Assembly: GCA_041687455.1 (NCBI GenBank)
Contig: JAWLBY010000015.1
Location: 1 to 64,000 of the forward strand
Origin: JAWLBY01 sp041687455
GTDB lineage: Bacteria; Pseudomonadota; Gammaproteobacteria; Xanthomonadales; Xanthomonadaceae
DNA: 64,000 nucleotides
Direction of reading: 5' to 3'
Shown here: positions 45,338 to 53,761 of the stretch, one piece after another
How the letters are laid out: every line of letters starts with the position of its first letter
How positions within the stretch are numbered: position 1 is the first letter of the stretch
Position numbers and translations under genes: made by a program
Notes under the pieces: generated by a model
The model's input: only the letters and a program-made list of their open reading frames with translations
Database searches by the model: none
What the model was told of the DNA's origin: nothing

Positions 45338-46582
45338 CTACAGCGCCGCGCTGCGCTCGCCGAACGCGAACATCGCGCCGGCCTCGATGCCGCGCTGCAG
45401 CGCGATCACCTTGAATCGTTCGCCCATCTCGCCCGGCAGCACCAGTCGGCGGGCCTGCTCGGCGCGTCGATGCATCTCTAGCGGGTCGCTGTCGCCGTCG
45501 GCGACCAGTGTCTCGAGCCCGTTGCCGAGCAAAAAGTTCGCCTGCGAGCTGTAGCCGGCCAGCTCGAAGCCGGCCGCCTGGCCGGCCTCGGCGACGGCGC
45601 TGAAATCGACGAAGGTGGTGATGTCCTGCAGCCCGGGCAGGAAATACGGATCGTCATGCGCGCGATGGCGGTAATGACAGATCCGGGTGCCGTCGCGGCG
45701 TTCCGGCAGGTAGAACTCGCGGCGCGGGTAGCCGTAGTCGACGAACAGCATCAGGCCGGCTTCGAGCGCGGCACCGATCGCCTGCATCCAGTACGGCAAC
45801 TGCACCAGCAGCTCGGAGCGGTAGCCGTCGGCGAACGGCGCGTCGAGCCGCCGTTCGATGTGCCGCACCGCCGCCGAGACCAGCGCATCGGCCGGCCGGT
45901 CGACGCGCTGCAAGCGACCTTGGTCGTCGAGTCCGACGTGCTCCTCGAACACCTCACCCTGTTCGATCACGAAGCGCGTCGCCGGCAGCGCATCGAGCAC
46001 TTCGTTTGCGAACAGCACACCGCGCCAGCCCTGCTCGGGCGCCCGATCGAGCCATTCGACACGGGCGAACAGCTCGGCCGGCAGCGCCTGCTGCAACCGC
46101 TCGTGCTGGCGTTGCCGCAGATCGGCGCTCGGTTCAAGAATCCAGTAGCGTGCCGGCAGTGCATCGAGCTGCTGCAGCCACGGCAACGCCGCCGCCGCGA
46201 ATGCACCGCTGCCGCCGCCGAGTTCGAGCAGGTTGGCCTGCGGTCCGAGCGCCGCGAATGCCGGTGCGATCGCCTGCGCGATGCAGCGGCCGAACATCGG
46301 TCCCAGTTCGGGGGCGGTGACGAAATCGCCGGCGGCGCCGAACTTGGTCGCGCCGGCGCTGTAATAGCCGAGCCCGGGCGCGTACAGCGCAAGCTCCATG
46401 TAGCGCGAGAACGGAATCGCACCGTGCGCGGCGATCTGGTGGCGGATCGCGGCGAGCAGCCGGTCGCTGTGCACGCGGGCATCGGCGTCCGGTTCCGGCA
46501 GGCGCAACGGGATCACCGCACCACTCCCGGCAGCAGCAGGTCGAGCAGACGCGGCGGAAACGGTCGGAACATCGGAAAGCAC
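45338..46582 (-). CDS. MidA/NDUFAF7-family SAM-dependent methyltransferase
   Basis: Relative of the mitochondrial complex I assembly factor NDUFAF7, a protein arginine methyltransferase. The 414-residue protein has PFSRYMELALYAPGLGYYSA near residue 60 and DFVTAPELGPMFGRCIA near 88. It has the SAM motif LLELGGGSGAFAAA near 119, FANEVLDALPATRF, and LMLFVDYGYPRREFY later. The listed start is GTG; an internal GTG at about 46517 could also serve. Its bacterial substrate is unknown. It is divergent from rsmC. Confidence 0.88.
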   Translation of the reverse strand: MLSDVPTVSAASARPAAAGSGAVIPLRLPEPDADARVHSDRLLAAIRHQIAAHGAIPFSRYMELALYAPGLGYYSAGATKFGAAGDFVTAPELGPMFGRCIAQAIAPAFAALGPQANLLELGGGSGAFAAAALPWLQQLDALPARYWILEPSADLRQRQHERLQQALPAELFARVEWLDRAPEQGWRGVLFANEVLDALPATRFVIEQGEVFEEHVGLDDQGRLQRVDRPADALVSAAVRHIERRLDAPFADGYRSELLVQLPYWMQAIGAALEAGLMLFVDYGYPRREFYLPERRDGTRICHYRHRAHDDPYFLPGLQDITTFVDFSAVAEAGQAAGFELAGYSSQANFLLGNGLETLVADGDSDPLEMHRRAEQARRLVLPGEMGERFKVIALQRGIEAGAMFAFGERSAAL

Positions 46583-46686
46583 ACGGCGAAGCGGCCGTGC
46601 ATTATGCGGCCATTGCCGCGCGATCGGGTCGGATCAGGGCCGCGCCAGCGCTGTACCATGGCCCCCCTTTCGAATCGGCCCGCACC

Positions 46687-47751
46687 GTGTCACCGCTCTT
46701 CACCGCCGCGCCCGAGCCGGCGCTCGATGCGATGTTCGCCGCGATCGAGGCCGGTCACTACCGGATCGACGCCGCTCGGACGGTACTGTTCCTGCGCGCC
46801 CGCGACGGTGCCGCGCTGCGCCGCCATGCGACGCCGCAGTGGCGCTGCGAGCAGAGTTTCAGGCCGTTCGCCGATGCGCTGCTGCAGGCCGGCCTGCGGG
46901 TCGGCGAGGCGAGCGCCGGCGAGCACTTCGCGCATGTGCTGCTGCTGCCGCCGCGCCAGCGCGACGAGGCGCGGGCACTGTTCGCCCGCGCGGTCAGCCA
47001 CGCCGGCCCGGACGGCCGGGTGCTGGCGGCGGCTGCCAACGACGCCGGAGCGCGCTCGCTGGAGGACGACCTGCGGCAGCTCGCCGGACCGCTCGAATGC
47101 TGGTCGAAGCAGCGTTGCCGGGTGTTCTGGACCGCGCCCGGCGCCGCCGTCGATACCGACCGGCTGGCCGCCTGGGCCGCGCTGGACCGGCTGCAGCCGG
47201 TGGCCGGCGGCGATTACGTCAGCCGCCCCGGACTGTTCTCGTGGGACCGCATCGATCGCGCCTCCGCGCTGCTGGCCGAGGCGCTGCCGACCGACCTGCA
47301 CGGCCGGATCGCCGATCTCGGCGGTGGCTGGGGCTACCTGTCGGCCGAGCTGCTGCGACGCTGTCCGGCGATCGACGCGCTGGACCTGTACGAAGCCGAG
47401 GCGCGCGCGCTGCCGGCCGCCGAACACAACCTGGCGCGCGCCAATGCCGGCCGCGCGACGCCGGCGGTGATCCGGCTGCACTGGCACGACGTCACCACCG
47501 GCCTGCCGCTGCGCTACGACGCGATCATCAGCAATCCGCCATTCCACGTCGGCCGCGCCGACCAGCCGGCGCTCGGCATCGCGTTCATCGAAGCCGCCGC
47601 CGGCGCGCTGCGCGCGGATGGTACGTTGTGGCTGGTCGCCAACCGCCACCTGCCGTACGAGGCGACGCTGCAGGCCCGCTTCGGCCGGGTTCGCACCGTC
47701 GTCGATAGCGACGGATTCAAGGTCATCGAAGCCCGGGAGCCACGCCGATGA
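46687..47751 (+). CDS. rsmC: 16S rRNA (guanine-N2)-methyltransferase RsmC-like
   Basis: Predicted to methylate G1207 of 16S rRNA. The 354-residue protein has a duplicated methyltransferase architecture: a degenerate N-terminal half and a catalytic C-terminal half. The catalytic half has GRIADLGGGWGYLSAELLRR near residue 205 and the base-methylating tetrapeptide in AIISNPPFHVGR near 280. The GTG at 46687 is preferred over an upstream in-frame ATG at 46597 because similarity begins there. It overlaps rsuA by 4 bases. Confidence 0.9.
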   Translation: MSPLFTAAPEPALDAMFAAIEAGHYRIDAARTVLFLRARDGAALRRHATPQWRCEQSFRPFADALLQAGLRVGEASAGEHFAHVLLLPPRQRDEARALFARAVSHAGPDGRVLAAAANDAGARSLEDDLRQLAGPLECWSKQRCRVFWTAPGAAVDTDRLAAWAALDRLQPVAGGDYVSRPGLFSWDRIDRASALLAEALPTDLHGRIADLGGGWGYLSAELLRRCPAIDALDLYEAEARALPAAEHNLARANAGRATPAVIRLHWHDVTTGLPLRYDAIISNPPFHVGRADQPALGIAFIEAAAGALRADGTLWLVANRHLPYEATLQARFGRVRTVVDSDGFKVIEAREPRR

Positions 47752-48455
47752 AACTGCTGCGAAGGATCGCCAATCTCGGCTACGGCAGTCGCCGCGAGGT
47801 GCAGGCAATGTTCCGCGATGGCCGGATCACCGATGCGACCGGCGACGTGTTGTACGCGGACGATGTCGTCGGCCACGACGCGGTGCGCATCGACGGCGAA
47901 CCGCTCGACCCGCCCGCCGGCCTGCTGCTGATGCTGCACAAGCCGGTCGGCCATACCTGTTCGACGAAGGACCCGGGGCGAATCGTCCACGACCTGCTGC
48001 CGCCGCGGTTCCGGCGCCGCAATCCGGCGCTGTCGTCGATCGGCCGACTCGACCGCGACACCTCCGGGCTGCTGCTGTTCACCGACGACGGCGCGCTGCT
48101 GCATCGGATCATCGCGCCGCGCTCGAAGGTGACCAAGACCTACGAAGCGACACTGGCACACGACCTGCGCGGCGACGAACAGGCCCTGTTCGCCAGCGGC
48201 GAGCTGCTGCTTCACGGCGAAACGGTGGCGCTGGAACCGGCGGCACTCGAGGTGCTGGGTCCGCGACAGGCCCGGGTGGTCGTCACCGAAGGCCGTTATC
48301 ACCAGATCCGCCGGATGTTCGCCGCCGTCGGAAACCATGTCGAGACGCTGCATCGCCCGGCAATCGGCGCGCTGACCCTCGGCGAGCTGCCGGTGGGTGA
48401 ATGGCGGATGCTCGGCGACGACGACATCGCGACGATCTTCGAACCCGCCCGGTAG
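47748..48455 (+). CDS. rsuA: 16S rRNA pseudouridine synthase, RsuA/RluB/E/F family
   Basis: Isomerises a uridine in 16S rRNA (U516 in enterobacteria). The 235-residue protein has an S4-like N-terminus (RRIANLGYGSRREVQAMFRD), LMLHKPVGHTCS, and the catalytic Asp in SSIGRLDRDTSGLLLFTDDG near residue 105. It has VTEGRYHQIRRMFAAVGNHV near the C-terminus. It is translationally coupled to rsmC, another 16S modification enzyme. Confidence 0.93.
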   Translation: MKLLRRIANLGYGSRREVQAMFRDGRITDATGDVLYADDVVGHDAVRIDGEPLDPPAGLLLMLHKPVGHTCSTKDPGRIVHDLLPPRFRRRNPALSSIGRLDRDTSGLLLFTDDGALLHRIIAPRSKVTKTYEATLAHDLRGDEQALFASGELLLHGETVALEPAALEVLGPRQARVVVTEGRYHQIRRMFAAVGNHVETLHRPAIGALTLGELPVGEWRMLGDDDIATIFEPAR

Positions 48456-48490
48456 AACGCGCTTCAGGCCAGACCGCAGCCCGAACCCAC

Positions 48491-48640
48491 CTGCAGGTGG
48501 GGCTTCAGCCCCGACCGGAGCCCGAGCCCCCCCCTGTAGGAGGGGCTTCAGCCCCGACCGCAGCCCGAGCCCCCCCTGTAGGAGGGGCTTCAGCCCCGAC
48601 CGCAGCCCCAGCCCCCTGCAGGAGGGCTTCAGGCCCCGAC
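48491..48640. repeat. Direct array of four G-type REP elements
   Basis: Four REP copies begin at 48493, 48536, 48578 and 48618 in the same orientation, spaced 43, 42 and 40 bases. Copies 2 and 3 are perfect (GTAGGAGGGGCTTCAGCCCC then GA). Copy 1 has GCAGGTGGGG, and copy 4 has lost a G and gained an extra one across the stem. The spacers CCGAGCCC...CCC are also repeated. The array sits in the 302-base space between the convergent rsuA and mscS genes. Confidence 0.88.
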
Positions 48641-48724
48641 CGCGGGACCGAGCCGGTCCCGGTGGGCAGACCCCCTGACCAGCCGCGATCTTTCCGCTTC
48701 AGTGTTCGCCACGAAAGATGACGG

Positions 48725-48746
48725 TCGCTGCTGAAGCCGCTCCTGC
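48725..48746 (-). repeat. Single degenerate REP element, C-type
   Basis: On the minus strand this reads GCAGGAGCGGCTTCAGCAGC then GA, a C-type REP with one stem mismatch. It is inverted relative to the neighbouring four-copy array and lies just downstream of the mscS stop. Confidence 0.7.
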
Positions 48747-48757
48747 AGGTGAAGCGG

Positions 48758-50053
48758 TCAATCGGGGACGATTGCGGCGGCAACCGCACGCGAGGTCGCC
48801 GACGCCACGACCGGATCGACATTACCGATCGCGGCCAGATCCGCCCCGCCCGGCTGCTGCCACACCCGCAATCCGAACTCGCCGATGATCGCGAGCAGAT
48901 GGTCGAGGATGTCGGCCTGGATCGCCTCGTATTCGTTCCAGTCGGTCGTCGCGGTGAAGCAGTAGATCTCCAGCGGCAGGCCGGTCGGCCCCGGTGGCAG
49001 GTGACGCACCAGCACGGTCATGTCCTGGCGGATCCGCGGATGCGCTCGCAGCCAGGCGTCGACGTAGGCGCGGAACGTGCCGAGGTTGGTGACCCGCCGC
49101 GTGTTGACCGGATCGCGCCCGGCGGCGACCAGTGCCGCATTCCACGCCTGCAGTTCTTCCGACTTGCGCTGCAGGTAGTCGTCGATCACGGCGAACCGCC
49201 GCAGCCGCTCGCGCTCGTCCGGTTCGAGGAAGCGCACCGCCCCCTGGTCGAGCAGCAGCGCACGCTTGATCCGCCGCCCGCCGGATTCGCTCATGCCGCG
49301 CCAGTTGCGGAAGCTTTCGCTGATCAGCCGATGGGTCGGGATCGACGTGATCGTCTTGTCCCAGTTCTGCACCTTGACCGTGTGCAGCGCGATGTCGACG
49401 ACGTCGCCATCGGCGTGCAGTTGCGGCATCTCGATCCAGTCGCCGACCCGCAGCATGTCGTGGCTCGACAACTGGACGCCGGCGACCAGCGACATCAGCG
49501 TGTCGCGGAATACCAGCATCAGCACCGCGGTCAGCGCACCGAGGCCGGACAGCAGCAGCAGCGGCGAGCGCTCGATCAGCGCCGCGACGACCAATACCGC
49601 AGCCAGCAGCCAGACCACGATCTGCACGACCTGCAGATAGCCCTTGATCGGCCGGATCCGCGCGCGCAGCGGATCGCGCTGCACGTACAGCACGTTGATC
49701 GTCGACAGCAACGCGCCGATCGCCAGCGCCATCGTCAGTGCGATGCAGGCGAGCGCCACATTGCGGCCGACCCGCGACAACGCCTGCGGCACCTGCGGCA
49801 GCCAGGCCAGCCCGATGTAGATGACCACTGCCGGTACGACGTTCACCAGCCGATCGACCACGCCGTGCTCGATCAGCGCATCGTCCCAGCGCATCGGCGA
49901 CGCCTGCACCAGCCGGGCGAGAATCCGCAGCACGAATCGGCGCACGATGCGGTCGGCCACCCATGCCGCCAGCGCCAGCATCGACAGGCCGAGCAGTGCG
50001 ATCAGCCCCGGATGATCGGACAGTTGCGCCCAGATCGATTGCATCGTCGTCAT
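48758..50053 (-). CDS. MscS-family mechanosensitive channel (YbdG-like)
   Basis: Inner-membrane channel that vents solutes on hypo-osmotic shock. The 431-residue protein has about five N-terminal hydrophobic segments. The conserved pore and beta region is GLGALTAVLMLVFRDTLMSL, then GDWIEMPQLHADGDVVDIAL and VQNWDKTITSIPTHRLISES. It has a long cytoplasmic C-terminus with YCFTATTDWNEYEAIQADIL. This layout matches YbdG and not MscS itself. The ATG at 50053 has an AGGTAGGG sequence just upstream. It is divergent from the folM-like gene. Confidence 0.9.
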   Translation of the reverse strand: MTTMQSIWAQLSDHPGLIALLGLSMLALAAWVADRIVRRFVLRILARLVQASPMRWDDALIEHGVVDRLVNVVPAVVIYIGLAWLPQVPQALSRVGRNVALACIALTMALAIGALLSTINVLYVQRDPLRARIRPIKGYLQVVQIVVWLLAAVLVVAALIERSPLLLLSGLGALTAVLMLVFRDTLMSLVAGVQLSSHDMLRVGDWIEMPQLHADGDVVDIALHTVKVQNWDKTITSIPTHRLISESFRNWRGMSESGGRRIKRALLLDQGAVRFLEPDERERLRRFAVIDDYLQRKSEELQAWNAALVAAGRDPVNTRRVTNLGTFRAYVDAWLRAHPRIRQDMTVLVRHLPPGPTGLPLEIYCFTATTDWNEYEAIQADILDHLLAIIGEFGLRVWQQPGGADLAAIGNVDPVVASATSRAVAAAIVPD

Positions 50054-50199
50054 CGCCCTACCTCGGCAAAACCCGCTGCAGGGTACCGTTCCTCGCCGCA
50101 CGATGCCCAATCGATGGCGCCTGCTGGGCTACCATCTGCGCCACCCACCGGATCCACGCGCGACACACGTCGCACCGGCAGGACCGTCCAGCAGAAAGA

Positions 50200-50946
50200 A
50201 TGACGATGACCAACCCACGCCCCGTGGCGCTGGTGACCGGCGCCGCCCGCCGCGTCGGCGCCGAGATCGTCCGCACGCTGCATCGCGCCGGCTACGACAT
50301 CGCGCTGCACTATCGTGGTTCGGGCGCCGAGGCGCAGGCGCTGCGCGACGCGCTGGAGGCCGACCGCCGCGGCAGCGTGCTGCTGCTGCAGGCAGACCTG
50401 CTGCAGCTCGACCGGTTGCCGGCACTGGTCGACCAGGTGCTGGCGCGCTTCGGTCGACTCGACGCACTGGTCAACAATGCGTCGTCGTATTACCGCACGC
50501 CGATCGGCACGATCGACGCCACCCGCTGGAACGACTTGTTCGCGACCAATGCGCAGGCGCCGTTGTTCCTGAGCCAGGCAGCGGCACCGGCACTGCGCGC
50601 GAGTTGTGGCGCGATCGTCAATCTGGTCGATGTCTACGCCGAACGGCCACTGGAACAGCACACCGTGTACTGCATGGCGAAGGCGGCGCTGGCGATGGCG
50701 ACGCTGTCGCTGGCGAAGGAACTCGGGCCGGAGGTGCGCGTCAATGGCGTGGCGCCCGGCAACGTGCTGTGGTCGGAGAATCCGGTCAAGGCAGAGACGC
50801 TGGCGGTGGTCGAGGAACGTACCTGCCTGCAGCGCCAGGGTTCGCCGCAGGACATCGCCGAGACGGTTCGCTGGCTGCTGATGGACGCGCGCTACGTGAC
50901 CGGGCAGATCATCCGCGTCGACGGCGGGCGGTCGTTGTTCATCTGA
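50200..50946 (+). CDS. folM: Pteridine reductase (FolM/PTR1-like short-chain dehydrogenase)
   Basis: NADPH-dependent reductase predicted to act on dihydromonapterin or other dihydropterins. The 248-residue SDR has VALVTGAARRVGAEIVRTLH near residue 9; the TGAARR motif, with Arg in place of the second Gly, is typical of pteridine reductases. It has VNNASSYYRTP near residue 89, the catalytic YCMAKAAL and a C-terminal TGQIIRVDGGRS. It is convergent with the folK-like gene and close to folB, supporting a pterin role. Confidence 0.87.
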   Translation: MTMTNPRPVALVTGAARRVGAEIVRTLHRAGYDIALHYRGSGAEAQALRDALEADRRGSVLLLQADLLQLDRLPALVDQVLARFGRLDALVNNASSYYRTPIGTIDATRWNDLFATNAQAPLFLSQAAAPALRASCGAIVNLVDVYAERPLEQHTVYCMAKAALAMATLSLAKELGPEVRVNGVAPGNVLWSENPVKAETLAVVEERTCLQRQGSPQDIAETVRWLLMDARYVTGQIIRVDGGRSLFI

Positions 50947-50972
50947 GCGGAGCGGCCCCGATCGTCGGGGCG

Positions 50973-51383
50973 CTACGGCGGCGCCACGCCGATCTCGGAC
51001 AGCAGCTTCCTCACTGCCGGGATCCGCAGCGGCTTGTGGTCGTGCCAGACCGCGTCACCGTCGCCGTCCAGCGCGGCGAGCAGGTCGATGTCCAGCGCGC
51101 AGACCCCGTCGTCGCGTCGATCGGTCCGTCCCTGTTCGCGCTCGATCGTCTTCAGTGCCGCGATCAGCGCATCTCGGCCGAGCAGGCTGTCGACGCGGAC
51201 GAGCTGATTCAGGTAACGCGGGCCGCGTGCCGATACGTCACGGCCAGTTGCGCGCGACGAGCAGCGCCGGACGCAGCCGAGCGCCGCCAATGCGTCAACC
51301 GCGGCATCGAGCCGTCCCGCGGCGTCCGGCGCATTGCTGCCGAGCGCCAGCAGCCAGCCGGTCGCGGCCGCCGACTCAGCCAT
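50973..51383 (-). CDS. folK: Divergent FolK-like pyrophosphokinase
   Basis: Resembles 6-hydroxymethyl-7,8-dihydropterin pyrophosphokinase. The 136-residue protein has the family start WLLALGSNAPDAAGRLDAAV, YLNQLVRVDS and the pyrophosphokinase region GRTDRRDDGVCALDIDLL. The two metal-binding aspartates (DxD) remain. The usual GPRTLDLD reads GVCALDID, so the conserved Arg is Cys, and the downstream PHP motif is not recognisable. It is shorter than E. coli FolK (159 residues). It overlaps folB by 8 bases. It may be a paralogue with another pterin substrate or reduced activity. Confidence 0.72.
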   Translation of the reverse strand: MAESAAATGWLLALGSNAPDAAGRLDAAVDALAALGCVRRCSSRATGRDVSARGPRYLNQLVRVDSLLGRDALIAALKTIEREQGRTDRRDDGVCALDIDLLAALDGDGDAVWHDHKPLRIPAVRKLLSEIGVAPP

Positions 51384-51759
51384 CGCGCTCGATGATGACG
51401 CCGACCGCACGCGCCGCCGGCACCGCCTCGGGCTTGGCGATCTTCAGCCGCAGCCGGCGCACGCCAAACTCGTTACGCAGAAGCGTCGCGCAGGACTCGG
51501 CCAGCGTCTCGACCAGGTTCCAGCGCCGTGCCTGCACGTGCGCGGCCAGCCGCCGGCTGATCGCGTCGTAGTCGTGGCAATCCTCGATCGCGTCGCTGCC
51601 GGCCGGGACGCGGTTGTCGTAGCCGAGCTGCAGGTCGAACAGCAGCGGCTGGCTGCGACCGAACTCGGCCGGCCGGATGCCGATCTCGGCATCGATCCGC
51701 AGCGCCTCGATGAACACCCAGTCGCTACCCGGCCGGTTCGCCGAATCCGGATCGCTCAT
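51376..51759 (-). CDS. folB: Dihydroneopterin aldolase/epimerase
   Basis: Acts on 7,8-dihydroneopterin in folate or tetrahydromonapterin synthesis. The 127-residue protein has VFIEALRIDAEIGIRPAEFG near residue 15, DCHDYDAISRRLAAHVQ near 60, NLVETLAESCATLLRNEFGV with the catalytic Glu, and RLKIAKPEAVPAARAVGV with the catalytic Lys. The ATG overlaps the tsaD stop by 4 bases, placing it in the tsaD-folB-folK unit. Confidence 0.92.
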   Translation of the reverse strand: MSDPDSANRPGSDWVFIEALRIDAEIGIRPAEFGRSQPLLFDLQLGYDNRVPAGSDAIEDCHDYDAISRRLAAHVQARRWNLVETLAESCATLLRNEFGVRRLRLKIAKPEAVPAARAVGVIIERDG

Positions 51760-52781
51760 GCCGCCGACTCCAGCGCCGGCAACGTCGCCATGTCCCAGCG
51801 CGGACGGACGTCGAGCGCGAGCGGCGCCCGCTGTCCGGCAGCCAGCCGCAATGCGCCGGCGAAAGCGATCATCGCGCCGTTGTCGGTGCAGAAGGCCGGA
51901 CGCGGAAAGCAGACCCGCAGCGTGCGGCGGGTCGCCAGCGCGTCCAGCCGCTCGCGCAGCCGGCGGTTGGCACCGACGCCGCCGGCCACCACCAGCGTCC
52001 GCGCGCCGGTCTCGCGCAGCGCTCGCTCGCATTTGATCGCCAGCGTCTCGGTGACCGCTTCCTCGAAGCCGCGCGCGATGTCGGCGCGGGTCTGCTCGCT
52101 GCGGTCGCTGCCCTGCCACGCCAGCAGCACCTGGGTCTTCAGGCCGGAGAAGCTGAAATCGAGCCCGGGCCGATCGGTCATCGGCCGGGCGAAGCGGAAT
52201 CGGTCCGGATCGCCGTCGGTGGCCAGCCGCGCCAGCTCGGGTCCCCCCGGATACGGCAGCCCCATCAGCTTGGCGGTCTTGTCGAACGCCTCGCCGGCGG
52301 CGTCGTCGAGCGTTTCGCCGAGCAGCCGGTAGTCGCCGATCGCGCGCACTTCCATCAACTGTGTGTGGCCGCCGGACACCAGCAGCGCGACGAATGGCGG
52401 CGCCGGCGGATCCGGCTCCAGCAGCGGTGCCAGCAGGTGGCCTTCCATGTGGTGGACACCGATCGCCGGCAGGTCGAGCGCCCAGGCCAGCGCGCGGGCG
52501 GTCGCGGCGCCGACCAGCAGCGCGCCGACCAGGCCGGGACCGGCGGTGAAGGCGATCCCGGTCAATGCATCGCGACCGATACCGGCCTCGGCCAGGCATT
52601 CGTCGATCAGCGGCAGCAGCTTGCGGACGTGGTCGCGGCTGGCGAGCTCCGGGACCACGCCGCCATACTCCGCATGCAGCGCGATCTGGCTGTACAGCCG
52701 ATGCGCGAGCAGCCCGCGGCGCGGGTCATAGATCGCCACGCCGGTCTCGTCGCACGAGGTTTCAATGCCGAGCACGCTCAT
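51756..52781 (-). CDS. tsaD: tRNA N6-threonylcarbamoyladenosine transferase TsaD
   Basis: Catalytic subunit of the complex that makes t6A37 in tRNAs reading ANN codons; essential in most bacteria. The 341-residue protein starts MSVLGIETSCDETGVAIYD. It has the metal-binding HHMEGHLLAPL near residue 110, LVSGGHTQLM, GEAFDKTAKLMGLPYPGG and VVAGGVGANRRLRERL. The ATG at 52781 is chosen over one at 52799 by similarity. It is divergent from rpsU, the classic tsaD/rpsU arrangement. Confidence 0.96.
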   Translation of the reverse strand: MSVLGIETSCDETGVAIYDPRRGLLAHRLYSQIALHAEYGGVVPELASRDHVRKLLPLIDECLAEAGIGRDALTGIAFTAGPGLVGALLVGAATARALAWALDLPAIGVHHMEGHLLAPLLEPDPPAPPFVALLVSGGHTQLMEVRAIGDYRLLGETLDDAAGEAFDKTAKLMGLPYPGGPELARLATDGDPDRFRFARPMTDRPGLDFSFSGLKTQVLLAWQGSDRSEQTRADIARGFEEAVTETLAIKCERALRETGARTLVVAGGVGANRRLRERLDALATRRTLRVCFPRPAFCTDNGAMIAFAGALRLAAGQRAPLALDVRPRWDMATLPALESAA

Positions 52782-52829
52782 GCGGCACCGTCCGGGCACG
52801 GCGCGACGGTCGTCAGTGCTGGGGCTGGT

Positions 52830-52858
52830 TTGCGGCAGGTAGGCATCGACTGTATGAT
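52830..52858 (+). promoter_or_regulatory. Sigma-70 type promoter of rpsU
   Basis: TTGCGG, 17 bases, TATGAT. The -10 has 5 of 6 consensus bases and the spacing is ideal. Transcription would start near 52866, about 45 bases before the rpsU ATG. Confidence 0.75.
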
Positions 52859-52909
52859 ACGCGGCTCCCCGCCACAGGGGATGCTCAACCGAATACCCCC
52901 GGAGATCAC

Positions 52910-53125
52910 ATGCCCAGCGTCAAAGTCCGCGAAAACGAGCCGTTCGAGTTTGCGCTCCGTCGCTTCAAGCGCACCTGCGAGAAGGCCGGCGTCCTGGCCG
53001 AAACCCGCAAGCGCGAGTACTACGAGAAGCCGACCCAGGAGCGCAAGCGCAAGGCGGCCGCCGCGGTCAAGCGTCATCTGCGCCGTGTGTCGCGCGACGC
53101 GACCAAGCGCCAGCGCCTCTACTGA
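52910..53125 (+). CDS. rpsU: 30S ribosomal protein bS21
   Basis: Small-subunit ribosomal protein needed for initiation on mRNAs with Shine-Dalgarno sites. The 71-residue, very basic protein starts MPSVKVRENEPFEFALRRFK and has KREYYEKPTQERKRKAAAAV, exactly the bS21 pattern. A GGAG lies 5 bases before the ATG. The codon bias (CGC, AAG) is strong. It has its own promoter and a terminator at 53214. Confidence 0.98.
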   Translation: MPSVKVRENEPFEFALRRFKRTCEKAGVLAETRKREYYEKPTQERKRKAAAAVKRHLRRVSRDATKRQRLY

Positions 53126-53213
53126 TCCGCACCTGACGCGCGCGATCCGTCGCGCGTGGTGTGACCGGACAGGCGCCGCGCGCCGCCGGTGACGCAGATT
53201 CCGGGTATACATC

Positions 53214-53247
53214 AAGCCGGCCGCGCCGCGAGCGCCGCCGGCTTTTT
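53214..53247 (+). terminator. Rho-independent terminator of rpsU
   Basis: AAGCCGGC and GCCGGCTT form an 8-bp stem around a GC-rich inner loop, followed by a five-base T run. It lies 88 bases after the rpsU stop and before yqeY. Confidence 0.8.
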
Positions 53248-53306
53248 GTGTTCACGCGACGATCGCCCTGCCGGCGCCCGTCGCTGCCACTGCCAAGGAG
53301 AGCCCC

Positions 53307-53753
53307 ATGCCGCTGAAGCAACAACTCACCGACGACATGAAAGCCGCGATGAAGAGCGGTGAAAAGGAACGCCTGCAGGTAATCCGGCTGGTCAATGCGG
53401 CGATCAAGCAGCGCGAGGTCGACGAGCGGATCGAACTCGACGATGCCGCCGTGCTGGCCGTGCTCGAGAAGATGGTCAAGCAGCGCAAGGATTCGATCAC
53501 CCAGTACGAAGCTGCCGGCCGTGACGATCTGGCGCAGCAGGAGCGGTTCGAACTGGGCGTGATCCAGGCCTATCTGCCGGCCCAGCTCGACAGTGAAGCG
53601 CTGGCGGCCGAAGTCGACCGTGCGATCGCCGACGTCGGCGCCAGCGGCCCGGCCGACATGGGCAAGGTGATGGGCGTGCTGAAGCCGCGCATCGCCGGGC
53701 GTGGCGACATGGGCCTCGCCTCGCAACTGGTCAAGCAGAAGCTGGCCGGCTGA
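53307..53753 (+). CDS. yqeY: GatB/YqeY domain protein
   Basis: A 148-residue protein related to the tail domain of the GatB amidotransferase subunit. Landmarks are LTDDMKAAMKSGEKERLQVI near the start, QRKDSITQYEAAGRDDLAQQ near residue 55, IQAYLPAQLDSEAL and the C-terminal MGKVMGVLKPRIAGRGDMGL. The role is not settled; a tRNA-related function is inferred from GatB. A GGAG lies upstream of the ATG. The rpsU-yqeY order, often followed by dnaG, is common; here rlmM follows. Confidence 0.92.
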   Translation: MPLKQQLTDDMKAAMKSGEKERLQVIRLVNAAIKQREVDERIELDDAAVLAVLEKMVKQRKDSITQYEAAGRDDLAQQERFELGVIQAYLPAQLDSEALAAEVDRAIADVGASGPADMGKVMGVLKPRIAGRGDMGLASQLVKQKLAG

Positions 53754-53761
53754 GTCCGGCA

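Noticed and set aside
48491..48640. Regularly spaced repeats resembling a small CRISPR array
   Set aside because: The spacers are repeated along with the repeats, the units are REP palindromes, and no cas genes are near.
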